Source of the DNA: Treponema sp. | GTDB taxonomy: Bacteria; Spirochaetota; Spirochaetia; Treponematales; Breznakiellaceae | Assembly (NCBI GenBank): GCA_031256035.1 | Contig: JAIRRJ010000057.1 | Location: 1 to 59,768, forward strand | Direction of reading: 5' to 3' | DNA: 59,768 nucleotides | Shown: positions 59,693-59,768 of the stretch, in pieces | Numbering within the stretch: the stretch's first letter is position 1 | Layout of the letters: the number at the start of each line of letters is the position of its first letter | Translations under genes and position numbers: made by a program | The notes under the pieces: model-generated | The model's database searches: none | What the model was told of the DNA's origin: nothing | What the model saw: only the letters and a program-made list of their open reading frames with translations

Positions 59693-59768
59693 TAAATCCC
59701 CAATTATACTGTAAGTACGAATACAATCGTGTCAACTATACAAACTACTTAACAAAGCTTTTTTCTGA

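Overview
The window looks like chromosomal DNA of a spirochaete, most likely a Treponema-type organism. The basis is the mix of FliM, SpoVG, two MptE/DUF115 flagellar-glycosylation-type proteins, a V-type ATP synthase D subunit, many signal-peptide or lipoprotein genes with TPR, PEGA and LRR modules, and tRNA genes without encoded CCA. Species cannot be fixed from sequence alone. Almost every gene starts or ends within a few bases of its neighbour, so most of the window is a handful of long operons.

Region 1 (1-13.3 kb) is an envelope cassette. A MalT/LuxR-type STAND regulator (cut by the window edge) is divergent from an exported transglutaminase-like/TPR protein, a FecR-domain protein, a CHASE2 adenylate cyclase and a 1277-residue GLUG-repeat lipoprotein. 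A second exported transglutaminase-like paralogue closes the set, with a VapBC-type toxin-antitoxin module lying between the last two genes. Region 2 (13.4-21.6 kb) is housekeeping: spoVG, tRNA-Gln, rplY, tilS, ftsH, an exported helical-repeat protein and an HtrA-like lipoprotein, the last four overlapping head to tail. Region 3 (21.6-30.4 kb, minus strand) runs V-ATPase subunit D, UspA, a flavodoxin-like protein, a J-domain protein, Map, HtrA, a GH2 glycosidase and an aconitase-family protein. Region 4 (30.5-34.8 kb) is the ygfK-ssnA pair. Region 5 (34.9-38.7 kb) is a duplicated cluster of leucine-rich-repeat lipoproteins. Region 6 (38.8-44.2 kb) is tRNA-Ala, RNase Z and a GldAFG/DUF4340-type ABC export operon. 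Region 7 (44.1-47.4 kb) has a degenerate GGDEF-like membrane protein, a MEMO1-like protein and a frameshifted aldo/keto reductase. Region 8 (47.6-54.1 kb, minus) is a flagellar block: an 815-codon frame for an acidic protein, two DUF115 proteins and FliM. Region 9 (54.3-59.8 kb) has an FtsB-like protein, SmpB, PEGA/sulfatase-modifying-type and M23 envelope proteins, a small 2[4Fe-4S] ferredoxin and a HicBA module.

The most unusual signal is not a gene but the small repeats. (a) Both toxin-antitoxin modules are bounded by an exact 16-bp direct repeat, different for each module, as if each had been inserted as a discrete unit. (b) A roughly 27-bp element sits four times inside or at the end of the aconitase-family gene, read in all three frames and once as a 24-bp in-frame tandem, and a fifth copy lies on the other strand inside the gene after ftsH. 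(c) Heptameric tandem repeats (consensus AGTGAAC) occur at five sites in region 1, four of them inside coding sequence. (d) Imperfect inverted elements built on GCAAAGACGCAAAG lie before the cyclase gene and form the first codons of the second transglutaminase-like gene. Other regulatory oddities are an rnz gene 14 nt behind a tRNA that its product should process, an intrinsic terminator inside the signal-peptide codons of the M23 peptidase, and a DUF115 gene whose homology extends upstream of any ATG/GTG/TTG start.
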